A stretch of 64,000 nt of DNA from Staphylococcus haemolyticus (GTDB lineage Bacteria; Bacillota; Bacilli; Staphylococcales; Staphylococcaceae). Below are positions 9,576 to 18,954 of the stretch, in pieces (the first letter of the stretch is position 1; each line of letters opens with the position of its first letter). A program made the position numbers and the translations under genes. The notes beneath the pieces were generated by a model, which saw only the letters and a list, made by a program, of their open reading frames with translations, did not search any database and was not told the DNA's origin. The stretch spans positions 868,001 to 932,000 of the forward strand of contig NZ_CP035291.1 of assembly GCF_006094395.1 (NCBI RefSeq). Direction: 5' to 3'.

Positions 9576-9600
9576 ATTAGTTTAATTGAAACTAGTAAGT

Positions 9601-9640
9601 AAAAAGGTCGATATCCTTACGTAGGGTATCGACCTTTTTT
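9601..9640 (+). terminator. Intrinsic terminator of yidC
   Basis: AAAAAGGTCGATA and TATCGACCTTTTTT form a long stem with near-symmetrical A and T runs, so it was probably bidirectional. Its last 8 bp (CCTTTTTT) are the target duplicated by the ISL3 insertion. Confidence 0.9.
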
Positions 9641-11127
9641 GGCTCTATAATAAATTGGACTGATGACTAAAAATCATCAGTCCAATTTTTATGTTTGAAT
9701 ACAAAAATGGCGCAATTACCTCTATAATTATTAGCTACCAAACAAAATAAAAAGAAAGGTAATGCGCCTATGTGTAAGTCTATATTAAATACATTAAGAA
9801 TTAAAGATAAAAATCTAAATTTTTCAGATGAAGTGATTGAGAAAAAACATAAAGGACGAATGAGCTTGTTTTACTATGCCGAGCTCACTTATCAACCTAC
9901 ACATTGTGAAAATTGTTCAACTAAAAATGAAAATTTCTCAATAGTAAAAAATGGTAAGAAAACCTCAACGATTACTTTACTTAAAATTATGGAAATGCCC
10001 GCTTATTTAGAACTTCAAAAACAAAGATTTTATTGTAAATCATGTGACAGTCATTTTACTGCTAAATCTAATATTGTCGACGCTCATTGCTTTATTTCTA
10101 ATAAAACAAAACTTGCAGTTTTAGATAAAGCACAAGAATACCGCTCTCAAAAATCTATCGCTAAGTCATGCTTAGTATCATCAATGACTGTGTCTAGAGT
10201 GATTAATCAAGCGGCAAGCGACGTAGGTCAGTCTTCTTTTGATGCTTTACCTGAACACTTAATGATGGACGAATTTAAAAGTGTTAAAAATGTTATCGGA
10301 AAAATGAGTTTTATTTATGCAGATGCTGTATCGCACCGCATCGTAGATGTGGTAGCGGATCGTAAGTTAAAATCGCTAAAAGATCATTTTTATCGCTATT
10401 CTTTGAAACTCAGACAAAAAGTCAAAACAGTCACGATTGATATGTATGAACCATATATGTCACTAATCAAACAATTATTTCCTAACGCGAAGATTATTAT
10501 TGATCGTTTTCATATTGTTCAATCTTTAAATCGAGCGTTAAATATGTCTAGAGTTCATGTAATGAATTGTTATAGAACCTCTAATAGACCGCTTTATAAT
10601 AAATATAAAAGTTATTGGAAACTATTTCTTAAACCTTTTGAAACGCTAGAAGCATTTAATTATCATAAAGTCCATTTATTTAAAGAGTGGAAAACCGAAA
10701 AAGGCATTATAAATTACTTATTAGGTGTAGATGTAGAACTATTTAATACATATCACTACGTTCATGAGCTAAGAAGATTATTAAAAGAAAATCAAATAGA
10801 GAAATTTAATCATAAACTCTTTTCTATTCATCTTTCAGATGTGTGTCCTAAATTACGCCCAGTCATTAGAACTTTAAGACGATTAGCTACTTTCATTGAA
10901 AATACTATGACATATTCTAACCTGACCAACGGTCCGTTAGAAGGAATTAATAATAAAATCAAACTCATTAAAAGGGTATCTTTTGGTTATAGAAATTATG
11001 ATAATTTACGTAATCGAATTATTATAACTTCGCGACTATTTGTCTCAACAACAAAAAAAGAGATTAAACAACTTAAAGTTGCTTAATCTCAATATTTGGA
11101 CTCATCAGTCCGATTTGACGTAGAGCC
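9641..11127 (+). mobile_element. ISL3-family insertion sequence (IS1181/ISSha1-like), complete
   Basis: A 1487-bp element with imperfect terminal inverted repeats. The left end is GGCTCTATAATAAATTGGAC; the right end, reverse complement, is GGCTCTACGTCAAATCGGAC, continuing CTGATGA in both. It is flanked by the 8-bp direct repeat CCTTTTTT (9633-9640 and 11128-11135), the ISL3 hallmark. A stem-loop just inside the left end (ATTGGACTGATGA / TCATCAGTCCAAT, 9654-9686, plus T-run) can block outside transcription. The element carries one intact transposase. The exact ISfinder name cannot be settled by eye. Confidence 0.92.
9770..11086 (+). CDS. ISL3-family transposase
   Basis: 438-residue DDE transposase. 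The N-terminal zinc-finger pairs are CENC (around residue 47) and CKSCDSHF (around 85). A helix-turn-helix lies near 120-145 (SQKSIAKSCLVSSMTVSRVINQ). The catalytic core has Asp in LMMDEFKSV, Asp in IIDRFHIVQSLN and Glu in NGPLEGINNKIKLIKR. It is full length and undisrupted, so likely functional. The ribosome site AAAGG lies 11 bp before ATG. It is transcribed in the same direction as yidC but shielded by two hairpins. Confidence 0.93.
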   Translation: MCKSILNTLRIKDKNLNFSDEVIEKKHKGRMSLFYYAELTYQPTHCENCSTKNENFSIVKNGKKTSTITLLKIMEMPAYLELQKQRFYCKSCDSHFTAKSNIVDAHCFISNKTKLAVLDKAQEYRSQKSIAKSCLVSSMTVSRVINQAASDVGQSSFDALPEHLMMDEFKSVKNVIGKMSFIYADAVSHRIVDVVADRKLKSLKDHFYRYSLKLRQKVKTVTIDMYEPYMSLIKQLFPNAKIIIDRFHIVQSLNRALNMSRVHVMNCYRTSNRPLYNKYKSYWKLFLKPFETLEAFNYHKVHLFKEWKTEKGIINYLLGVDVELFNTYHYVHELRRLLKENQIEKFNHKLFSIHLSDVCPKLRPVIRTLRRLATFIENTMTYSNLTNGPLEGINNKIKLIKRVSFGYRNYDNLRNRIIITSRLFVSTTKKEIKQLKVA

Positions 11128-11134
11128 CCTTTTT

Positions 11135-11776
11135 TTATATATGCCATTCTTTATAAAATTGATTTAAAAACTGTTCCATAAACGCATGTCTTTCTCTAGC
11201 TAATTTTCGACCAGTTTCAGTATGCATTAAATCTTTTAATTTTAATAATTTATCATAAAAGTGACGTATAGCGGAAGGTTCTAAATTAGTAATCGTTTCA
11301 ATATTAGGTATGTCACTATGTGGTGATTCTGTCCACATTGGCTCATTAAAATGGCCTGAAAATTGAAATGCTCTAGCAATACCAATAGCACCAATCGCAT
11401 CTAGTCGATCTGCATCTCTAACAATTTGTCCTTCAATTGGAAGGTCTACATGATTATTTTGTCCATTTCTATAACTTAAATGTTGAATGATGTAAATAAT
11501 CTTTTGTTGTTGATCAGAAGATACGCGAATGTTCTTTAAAAATGTTTTTAAACAATCTAAAGCATTGGCTTTATTTGTTAACTTATCATCAATGACATCA
11601 TGAAGTAATGCAGATAATGTGATAATTAAATATTCTCCTTGTTGCTCGCATTTAGAGATTGTTTGAGCTAGTGACGTTACACGTTCTACATGTGCAACAT
11701 CATGACCAGAATAATCACTTTTATGAAAATCTTTCATATATCTATGCGCTAATTCTATTTGTCGTGTTACATCCAT
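11135..11776 (-). CDS. HD-domain phosphohydrolase (YedJ-like)
   Basis: 213-residue metal-dependent phosphohydrolase with the HD motif in order: His in GHDVAHVERV (about 25-30), HD in LSALLHDVIDD (about 57-58) and Asp in VRDADRLDAIGAIGIARAF (about 112). The DADRLDAIGA block is typical of the YedJ/YpgQ group, which can hydrolyse nucleotides, but the substrate here is unknown. Ribosome site AAGGAG before ATG. Its stop codon shares one base with the ISL3 target duplication, so its original downstream terminator is now 1.5 kb away on the far side of the IS. Confidence 0.85.
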   Translation of the reverse strand: MDVTRQIELAHRYMKDFHKSDYSGHDVAHVERVTSLAQTISKCEQQGEYLIITLSALLHDVIDDKLTNKANALDCLKTFLKNIRVSSDQQQKIIYIIQHLSYRNGQNNHVDLPIEGQIVRDADRLDAIGAIGIARAFQFSGHFNEPMWTESPHSDIPNIETITNLEPSAIRHFYDKLLKLKDLMHTETGRKLARERHAFMEQFLNQFYKEWHI

Positions 11777-11875
11777 TTTAATCTCCTTATTGTTCAGATG
11801 AGTTCGGGACTAAAGTATTATTTTAAGACTATAATATTTTCATTGTGATTTTTTAAGCCACTATATCTAAATTAT

Positions 11876-13360
11876 CTATAGAATAGGTGAAAGTAATTGA
11901 GATATACCTTCTTTAAATTTAATCCACAGGCTTCGTTTATTATATAAGTCTTCAGTGAGTCGGTAAGATACTTTCATATCTTGAATAAATGCTTCTTTTA
12001 GTTGCGCTGCAATTGCTTCATCATAGATGAATGCGTTTACTTCAAAGTTCAATGTAAAACTACGATTATCCATGTTGGCAGTACCTACTGAAGCAATTTC
12101 ATCATCAATAATTAATGTTTTGGAGTGTAAGAAACCATTATCATAATGATAGATTTTCACGCCAGCTGATAATAGAGAAGCTGCGTTTTTTAAGGTAGCC
12201 CAATAAACAAAAGGATGATCAGGTTTATTAGGAATCATGATATTGACCTCTACACCACCTAAAGCTGCTATTTTAATTGCATCAATGAAGGCTTGATCAG
12301 GAATAAAATAGGGTGATTGAATATAAATAGATTGTTTAGCTGAAGAAATCATTTTCAAATAACCATATTTGATTTGCTCCCAATCTTCATCAGGACCACT
12401 TGAGGCAATTTGTACACCTATTGTTCCACCAGAGTCTACATCAGGAAAATAGCGATCTTCATATTCGATTGAATCACGGTTTGATTGTGAGTTCCAATCT
12501 AATATAAATCTCAGTTCAAGTGCGTTTACAGAATCTCCTTCTAATCGCAAATGAGTGTCTCGCCAATATCCAAATTTTTTATCTTTACCTAAATATTCGT
12601 CGCCTACATTAAAACCACCAACATAACCAATTTTACCGTCAATAATAACTATTTTTCTATGGTTTCGGTTATTCATACGTAGGTTTATAAGTGGGAGTTT
12701 AGAAGGAAAGAAAGATTCAACATGTCCACCTTTTTGACGAAAGTGTTTTAAATCTTTTTTTCTTAGAGTTCTTGATCCCATATCATCGTATAACATTTTA
12801 ACTTCTAAGCCCTCATCAAGTTTATCCTCAAGTGCTGAGAGAATTCGATGACCTAATTCATCACTTTTGAAAATATAGTATTGAATATGTATATAATCTT
12901 TTGCATTTTTAATATCACTTAATAATGCATCAAATTTTGCATGGCCATCAGTATAAATCTTGGTTTGATTATCAGTAGTAAGGAATGCAGCATTGTTAAA
13001 AAGTAACATGCGTACCATTTCTTTAAACTTAACAATTTGATGATTACCTTTTGAGAAATCGTCGCTTTCTAATGCTTCAATTTGTTCATCGACAATCATA
13101 GCAAGGCCTTTACGGTCTTCTTTTTTCAATTTAAAAATACGATTGCGTTGAATTTGGCGTCCTAATAGTAAATATAAAATAAACCCTATAATTGGTAAAA
13201 ATACTAAAACAAGTAGCCAAGCCCATATTGAACCAGCACTACGGCGCTCCATAAAGATAATAACAAACGCAAAAATTAAGTTTAATATAAAGGCAGCAAT
13301 TAAAATGATATTAATAATCAATGAGGAATGCGTGAAAGACATTGAGTATATTTCTACCAT
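11876..13360 (-). CDS. cls: Cardiolipin synthase
   Basis: Condenses two phosphatidylglycerols to cardiolipin at the cytoplasmic membrane. It is 494 residues long. Two N-terminal membrane helices (about 14-36 and 44-66) are followed by two phospholipase-D repeats, each with a HKD motif: H234-x-K236-x4-D241 in [13 protein letters not shown] and [10 protein letters not shown] near residue 405. Staphylococci have two cls genes; this position, next to csoR and rodA, is that of cls2 in S. aureus. Start chosen at ATG 13360, 8 bp after AGGAGG. It is divergent from csoR. Confidence 0.94.
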   Translation of the reverse strand: MVEIYSMSFTHSSLIINIILIAAFILNLIFAFVIIFMERRSAGSIWAWLLVLVFLPIIGFILYLLLGRQIQRNRIFKLKKEDRKGLAMIVDEQIEALESDDFSKGNHQIVKFKEMVRMLLFNNAAFLTTDNQTKIYTDGHAKFDALLSDIKNAKDYIHIQYYIFKSDELGHRILSALEDKLDEGLEVKMLYDDMGSRTLRKKDLKHFRQKGGHVESFFPSKLPLINLRMNNRNHRKIVIIDGKIGYVGGFNVGDEYLGKDKKFGYWRDTHLRLEGDSVNALELRFILDWNSQSNRDSIEYEDRYFPDVDSGGTIGVQIASSGPDEDWEQIKYGYLKMISSAKQSIYIQSPYFIPDQAFIDAIKIAALGGVEVNIMIPNKPDHPFVYWATLKNAASLLSAGVKIYHYDNGFLHSKTLIIDDEIASVGTANMDNRSFTLNFEVNAFIYDEAIAAQLKEAFIQDMKVSYRLTEDLYNKRSLWIKFKEGISQLLSPIL

Positions 13361-13487
13361 AGTACGCCTCCTGTTTATTTTTTAATTCTTGCAAGAATAA
13401 GATAAGTCTAGTACTTTCTTAAACTTAATTGTATCATGGCATTAACTAAATAGCATGACCCTTTTTCATGAAAATAAGTTACAGTGT

Positions 13488-13516
13488 TTGACGAATATGA
13501 AGGTAAATTATACGAT
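13488..13516 (+). promoter_or_regulatory. Candidate sigma-A promoter of csoR-csoZ
   Basis: TTGACG, 17-bp spacer, TACGAT. It lies inside the upstream extension of the open frame, which argues that the true csoR start is further downstream at 13547. Confidence 0.55.
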
Positions 13517-13546
13517 ATGATAGTACTATTAGAAAGGGTGACGACC

Positions 13547-13840
13547 TTGAATAATCATGAAAATGCACATCATTCCGATCAAATTAAAATGAATTTAAAA
13601 TCAAGACTTAATCGTATTGAAGGGCAAGTTAGAGCGATTAATCGCATGATTGAAGAAGATGTATACTGTGATGACGTGCTAACTCAAATTAGAGCTACAA
13701 GATCAGCTTTAAATAGTGTGGCCACTAAGTTGCTAGATCATCATATGAAAAGCTGTATCATGGATAAAGTGAATAACGGCGCTCAAGAAGAAGCGATGGA
13801 AGAATTGTTAGTGACTTTTCAAAAATTAATGAAAGATTAG
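13547..13840 (+). CDS. csoR: CsoR-family copper-sensing repressor
   Basis: 97-residue all-helical repressor of the CsoR/RcnR (DUF156) family. Cu(I) binding releases it from copper-efflux promoters. The C-H-C triad is complete: Cys in DVYCDD, then His at +25 and Cys at +29 (HHMKSC), the CsoR spacing rather than the two-Cys CstR pattern. The TTG at 13547 is preferred because AAAGGGTG lies 7 bp before it, the protein then has the family length, and the longer frame (from 13484) would contain the promoter. csoZ follows after 11 bp. Confidence 0.87.
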   Translation: MNNHENAHHSDQIKMNLKSRLNRIEGQVRAINRMIEEDVYCDDVLTQIRATRSALNSVATKLLDHHMKSCIMDKVNNGAQEEAMEELLVTFQKLMKD

Positions 13841-13851
13841 GGGTTAATTAA

Positions 13852-14058
13852 ATGAACTTTAGTGAAATTAGAATTAGTGAATTAAATACTGAAGAGCAAG
13901 CTAATTCACTCCAACATAGACTTGAGAAGATGATAGGTGTAGATGAAGTAATTGTAGAACTAAATGACCAATTAGTTAAAATTTCTTATGAAACACCTAC
14001 GAATTTAAATAGTATTGAAAAAGAAATTTATGATGATGGTTATAAGGTATTAGGTTGA
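13852..14058 (+). CDS. csoZ: CsoZ-like small HMA-fold protein without metal-binding cysteines
   Basis: 68-residue protein in an operon with csoR, the position of csoZ in S. aureus. The pattern of a short beta strand, helix EEQANSLQHRLEKMIGV, strand DEVIVELNDQLVKISYE and a final helix resembles heavy-metal-associated (CopZ-like) domains. There is no cysteine anywhere and so no CXXC copper site. A copper-chaperone role is therefore doubtful; it may modulate CsoR or another partner. That is inference. A start ATG with GGGGTTA upstream is reasonable. Confidence 0.65.
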   Translation: MNFSEIRISELNTEEQANSLQHRLEKMIGVDEVIVELNDQLVKISYETPTNLNSIEKEIYDDGYKVLG

Positions 14059-14165
14059 TAATTTAAAATAATTTTATTAAATATCAATTTTATGCTGAAT
14101 TAATGTAGTAAAACAACGATAATTGGGGTAGTATAACTTTGAAGTCATAAAACGAGGTGAAAGCC

Positions 14166-14303
14166 ATGAGTAATTCGGATAAATTGCAAAATGTTGTTAA
14201 ATTATTATCGTCATTAGGTGTGAATATTAATAAAACTAAATCTCGTTTAGACATTATTAATACATTGCCAGCTACAACACCTGTGCGCCAAGAACTTAAA
14301 TAG
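14166..14303 (+). CDS. Small orphan protein, 45 residues, unknown function
   Basis: I do not recognise a family. ATG at 14166 is preceded by GAGGTGAAAG with good spacing, and the frame runs to TAG at 14301-14303. The product begins MSNSDKLQNVVKLLSSLGVN and ends TPVRQELK. The first 20 residues could form an amphipathic helix. It is soluble, basic in the middle (NINKTKSR), and has no Cys or signal peptide. It lies 107 bp after csoZ and just before IS1272 copy 1. Codon use is like its neighbours. The ribosome site is the main reason to believe it. Confidence 0.6.
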   Translation: MSNSDKLQNVVKLLSSLGVNINKTKSRLDIINTLPATTPVRQELK

Positions 14304-14329
14304 TCTGCTAGCAATTGATAAAGGTAGAA

Positions 14330-16266
14330 GAGTCTGGGACATAAACCCTAGAGAAATAGCCAGTAAATGAGTTTTAACAAATTCATTTACTGGCTTCTTT
14401 ATTTACAATACTCCGTATTGTTGGCTCGCTTTCTTAGGGGACAGCTTCAGCCTGTAGTCTTCAGCTTGTCCTGTTCCCTCAAGAGTCTCGCCAAAATACT
14501 TTGTATTTATATGTAATTTTACATTGTAATACTTTAAAAAAATAAAGCACTTTCGTATAATTTAATAAACATCACTAAACTAAATTAACGAGGTGCCTTA
14601 TGTATAAAAATTATAACATGACTCAACTTACTCTACCAATGGAAACTTCAGTTCTTATCCCCACAAATGATATTTCACGACATGTAAATGATATTGTTGA
14701 AACAATTCCTGACAATGAATTCGACGAATTCAGACATCACCGTGGTGCAACTTCGTACCATCCTAAAATGATGTTAAAAGTGATTCTATATGCCTACACA
14801 CAATCTGTATTCTCAGGTCGTAAAATAGAAAAAATGCTTAATGATAGCATCCGAATGATGTGGCTATCACAAAATCAAAAACCTTCTTATAAAACAATTA
14901 ATCGATTTAGAGTAAATCCAAAAGTAGATGCTTTATTAGAATCTTTATTTATTCAATTTTACAGTCAGTGTGTAAAACAAAATCTTATAGATGATAAAGC
15001 TATTTTTATTGATGGTACAAAAATTGAAGCAAATGCCAATCGATATACATTTGTATGGAAAAAGAGTATTCAAAACCATGAATCAAAGATGAATGAGGAT
15101 TCTAAAGCCCTCTACCATGAATTGGTAACCAATAAAATCATACCGGAAATTAAAGAAGATCATGATAATGAATTAACAAAAGAAGAAATAGATTTGATTG
15201 GTAGTCACTTAGATAAAGAAATCGAAGATTTAAACCAACATATCAACAATGAAAAATGTACTAAAACAAGAAAACAAATACGTCTCAAAAGAACTAAAAT
15301 CAAAAAATACAAAAAGCAAATCAATGATTATTTTGAGCGAAAGTATCGATACGAATTTCAAAAATCTATTTTAAAGGATAGAAATAGTTATTCTAAGACA
15401 GATCATGATGCGACATTTATGAGAATGAAAGAAGATCACATGAAAAATGGACAACTTAAGCCAGGGTATAATTTACAAATAGCGACAAATTCCCAATTTG
15501 TTTTATCTTATAATGTGTATCAAAATCCAACGGATACTAGAACGATGATTCCATTTTTAAATTCAATTCAAGAGACCTACGGTCATTTACCTGAATATAT
15601 TGTAGCTGATGCAGGTTATGGTAGTGAATCAAATTATAAGGCAATTATAGATGACTTTAATCGAACGCCACTCATAACATATGGAATGTTTATAAAAGAT
15701 AAAACTAAAAAATATAAAAGTGACATCTTTAATACTCAAAATTGGAACTATGACGAAATTAATGACGAATTCATTTGTCCGAATAATAAACGGCTAGGTT
15801 TTAAAAGATATGCCTATCGTCATGATAAGTATGGTTATAAGCGAGACTTCAAATTATATGAATGTGATGATTGTTCAGAATGTCCTCTGAAAAATCAATG
15901 TATGAACTTCAATTCAAAAACAAACAAAAAAATAATGAAGAATTATAACTGGGAATATTTTAAATCCCAAATTAACAAAAAGCTTTCAGAACCAGAAACA
16001 AAAAATATCTACAGTCAAAGAAAAATTGATGTGGAACCTGTTTTTGGATTTATGAAGGCTATTTTGGGTTTCACTCGGATGTCTGTCCGAGGACTCAATA
16101 AAGTCAAAAGAGAACTTGGTTTTGTATTAATGGCACTTAATATAAGAAAAGTAGTAGCTCAACGAGCTGAAAATAATCAAAAAATTTATAAAAAAGACAA
16201 TTTCTATATTATTTCAATAGAAATTGTCTTTTTTTCACTTATCCAAGAACTTTATGTCCCGGACTC
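14330..16266 (+). mobile_element. IS1272 copy 1 (IS1182 family)
   Basis: 1937-bp element with 16-bp terminal repeats GAGTCTGGGACATAAA (left) and TTTATGTCCCGGACTC (right), one mismatch. No direct target repeat is seen. A 13-bp stem at 14358-14395 (AGCCAGTAAATGA / TCATTTACTGGCT), then a longer folded region (AGGGGACAGC...GTCCTGTTCCCT, to about 14500), precede the transposase. The right end overlaps the 3' end of rodA. IS1272 has been reported to move by replacing inverted repeats; the extra flanking match AGAA/TTCT beyond the ends fits that. Confidence 0.95.
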
Positions 16267-16294
16267 TTCTTTATTAGGCATTGTTTGTCTTTGA
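14600..16294 (+). CDS. IS1272 transposase, copy 1, stop codon in host DNA
   Basis: IS1182-family DDE transposase. Asp lies in IDGTKIEANANRYTFVWKK (about 146), Asp in VADAGYGSES (about 335) and Glu in DVEPVFGFMKAILGFTRM (about 480). A Cys cluster CDDCSECPLKNQC lies near 428-440. The first 555 residues are the same in all three copies. There is no stop inside the element: the frame reads through an internal terminator hairpin and the right repeat (ELYVPDS) and ends 28 bp into rodA DNA (TGA 16292-16294), giving 564 residues. Ribosome site GAGGTG 5 bp before ATG; TATAAT upstream at about 14556. Confidence 0.93.
   Translation: MYKNYNMTQLTLPMETSVLIPTNDISRHVNDIVETIPDNEFDEFRHHRGATSYHPKMMLKVILYAYTQSVFSGRKIEKMLNDSIRMMWLSQNQKPSYKTINRFRVNPKVDALLESLFIQFYSQCVKQNLIDDKAIFIDGTKIEANANRYTFVWKKSIQNHESKMNEDSKALYHELVTNKIIPEIKEDHDNELTKEEIDLIGSHLDKEIEDLNQHINNEKCTKTRKQIRLKRTKIKKYKKQINDYFERKYRYEFQKSILKDRNSYSKTDHDATFMRMKEDHMKNGQLKPGYNLQIATNSQFVLSYNVYQNPTDTRTMIPFLNSIQETYGHLPEYIVADAGYGSESNYKAIIDDFNRTPLITYGMFIKDKTKKYKSDIFNTQNWNYDEINDEFICPNNKRLGFKRYAYRHDKYGYKRDFKLYECDDCSECPLKNQCMNFNSKTNKKIMKNYNWEYFKSQINKKLSEPETKNIYSQRKIDVEPVFGFMKAILGFTRMSVRGLNKVKRELGFVLMALNIRKVVAQRAENNQKIYKKDNFYIISIEIVFFSLIQELYVPDSSLLGIVCL
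16190..16235. terminator. Bidirectional intrinsic terminator inside the IS1272 transposase frame (copy 1)
   Basis: A perfect 11-bp stem GACAATTTCTA (16196-16206) / TAGAAATTGTC (16218-16228) has AAAAAA before it and TTTTTTT after it. It can terminate the transposase mRNA (before its stop codon) and the rodA mRNA coming from the other side. Confidence 0.85.
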
Positions 16295-17451
16295 TGGAAA
16301 TGTATAGATAAGACGACACCTATACCAACCATTAAACTCCATAGTGAACTACCGCCATAACTAATAAATGGTAGTGGAATTCCGGTAATAGGTAGTAATT
16401 GGATTGTCATACCTATATTTTGTAATATATGGAAAACAAGTAGTGATACATAGCCTATGATAAATATTTTGCTGAATGGAGATTCAACTTTCGTAGCAAG
16501 TCGAATTAAATGAAAAATCAATGCTAAAAAGATGAGTAGTAAAACTACAGCGCCTATAAATCCCATTTCTTCTCCAACTACTGAGAATATAAAATCTGTA
16601 TGATTTTCAGGAATGTAAACCTCACCATGATTAAATCCTTTACCGAATAATTGACCAGACCCAATCGCTTTTAAAGATTCTGTTAAGTGATAACCGTCTC
16701 CAGCACTATATGAATATGGATCCAACCAAGAATTAATTCGTCCCATTTGATACATTTTCACACCTAGAAGGCTCTCAATTAACGTTGGTTTATAAATGAT
16801 AGCTAATATAATAGTTCCTCCAAAAACAAAAGCGACTATAAATAATGGTGCTAAAATTCTCCATGTAATACCGCTAACTAACATTATACCGATAATAATA
16901 GCGCAAATCACAAGCGTTGTACCTAAGTCATTTTGTAATAAGATTAAAGCCATTGGAACTATTGAAATTCCTATGATTTTAAAGAACAAGACTAAATCAG
17001 TTTGAAAAGATTTATTAAAAGTAAAACGATTATGGTTAGAAACGCTCTTTGCTAATGCTAGAATTAAGATGACCTTCATAAATTCTGAGGGTTGAATACT
17101 TACTGGTCCAAATGAATACCAACTTTTAGCACCATTAATGATTGGTGTAATAGATGTTTCAGGTAATATGAGTAAACCGATAAGTAGTACACAAAAGATA
17201 AAATAAAGAATATATGTATTATTTCTAATCTTTTTAGGTGAAATAAGCATAATAACTAATGCGATAATAGCACCTAATATGTAATATATGATTTGGCGAA
17301 TACTAAAGTTTGCACTATATTGTCCTCCACCCATAGCTGAACTAATCGTAGTAACACTTATAATGGCAAGTATGGTTAATAATGCTACAAGTATCCAGTC
17401 TATCTTACGTAGCCAATGTTTTGAAGGCTGTTGACGGGATGAATATTTCAT
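16252..17451 (-). CDS. rodA: Rod-shape/SEDS peptidoglycan polymerase RodA, 3' end recoded by IS1272
   Basis: SEDS-family glycosyltransferase that polymerises lipid II into glycan strands in the membrane together with a class B PBP. It is 399 residues with about ten membrane segments. Signatures include GPVSIQPSEFMK, NDLGTTLVI, NHTDFIFSVVGEEMGFIGA and GIPLPFISYGGSSLW. It starts at ATG 17451. The last codons (E-S-G-T) and the stop TAA (16252-16254) lie inside the right inverted repeat of IS1272, so the extreme C terminus is set by the insertion. The conserved core is intact and the protein should work. Confidence 0.92.
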   Translation of the reverse strand: MKYSSRQQPSKHWLRKIDWILVALLTILAIISVTTISSAMGGGQYSANFSIRQIIYYILGAIIALVIMLISPKKIRNNTYILYFIFCVLLIGLLILPETSITPIINGAKSWYSFGPVSIQPSEFMKVILILALAKSVSNHNRFTFNKSFQTDLVLFFKIIGISIVPMALILLQNDLGTTLVICAIIIGIMLVSGITWRILAPLFIVAFVFGGTIILAIIYKPTLIESLLGVKMYQMGRINSWLDPYSYSAGDGYHLTESLKAIGSGQLFGKGFNHGEVYIPENHTDFIFSVVGEEMGFIGAVVLLLIFLALIFHLIRLATKVESPFSKIFIIGYVSLLVFHILQNIGMTIQLLPITGIPLPFISYGGSSLWSLMVGIGVVLSIHFHQRQTMPNKEESGT

Positions 17452-18939
<1,488 letters not shown>

Positions 18940-18954
18940 GAGAGGGATTCATAA

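Noticed and set aside
13484..13546. Longer csoR starting at GTG 13484
   Set aside because: This stretch contains the promoter TTGACG-N17-TACGAT, and the extra 21 residues do not fit the family; TTG 13547 has a ribosome site.
14090..14314. Minus-strand frame of 74 codons in the csoZ-IS1272 gap
   Set aside because: No ribosome site, and it is antisense to the small plus-strand ORF, which has a good one.
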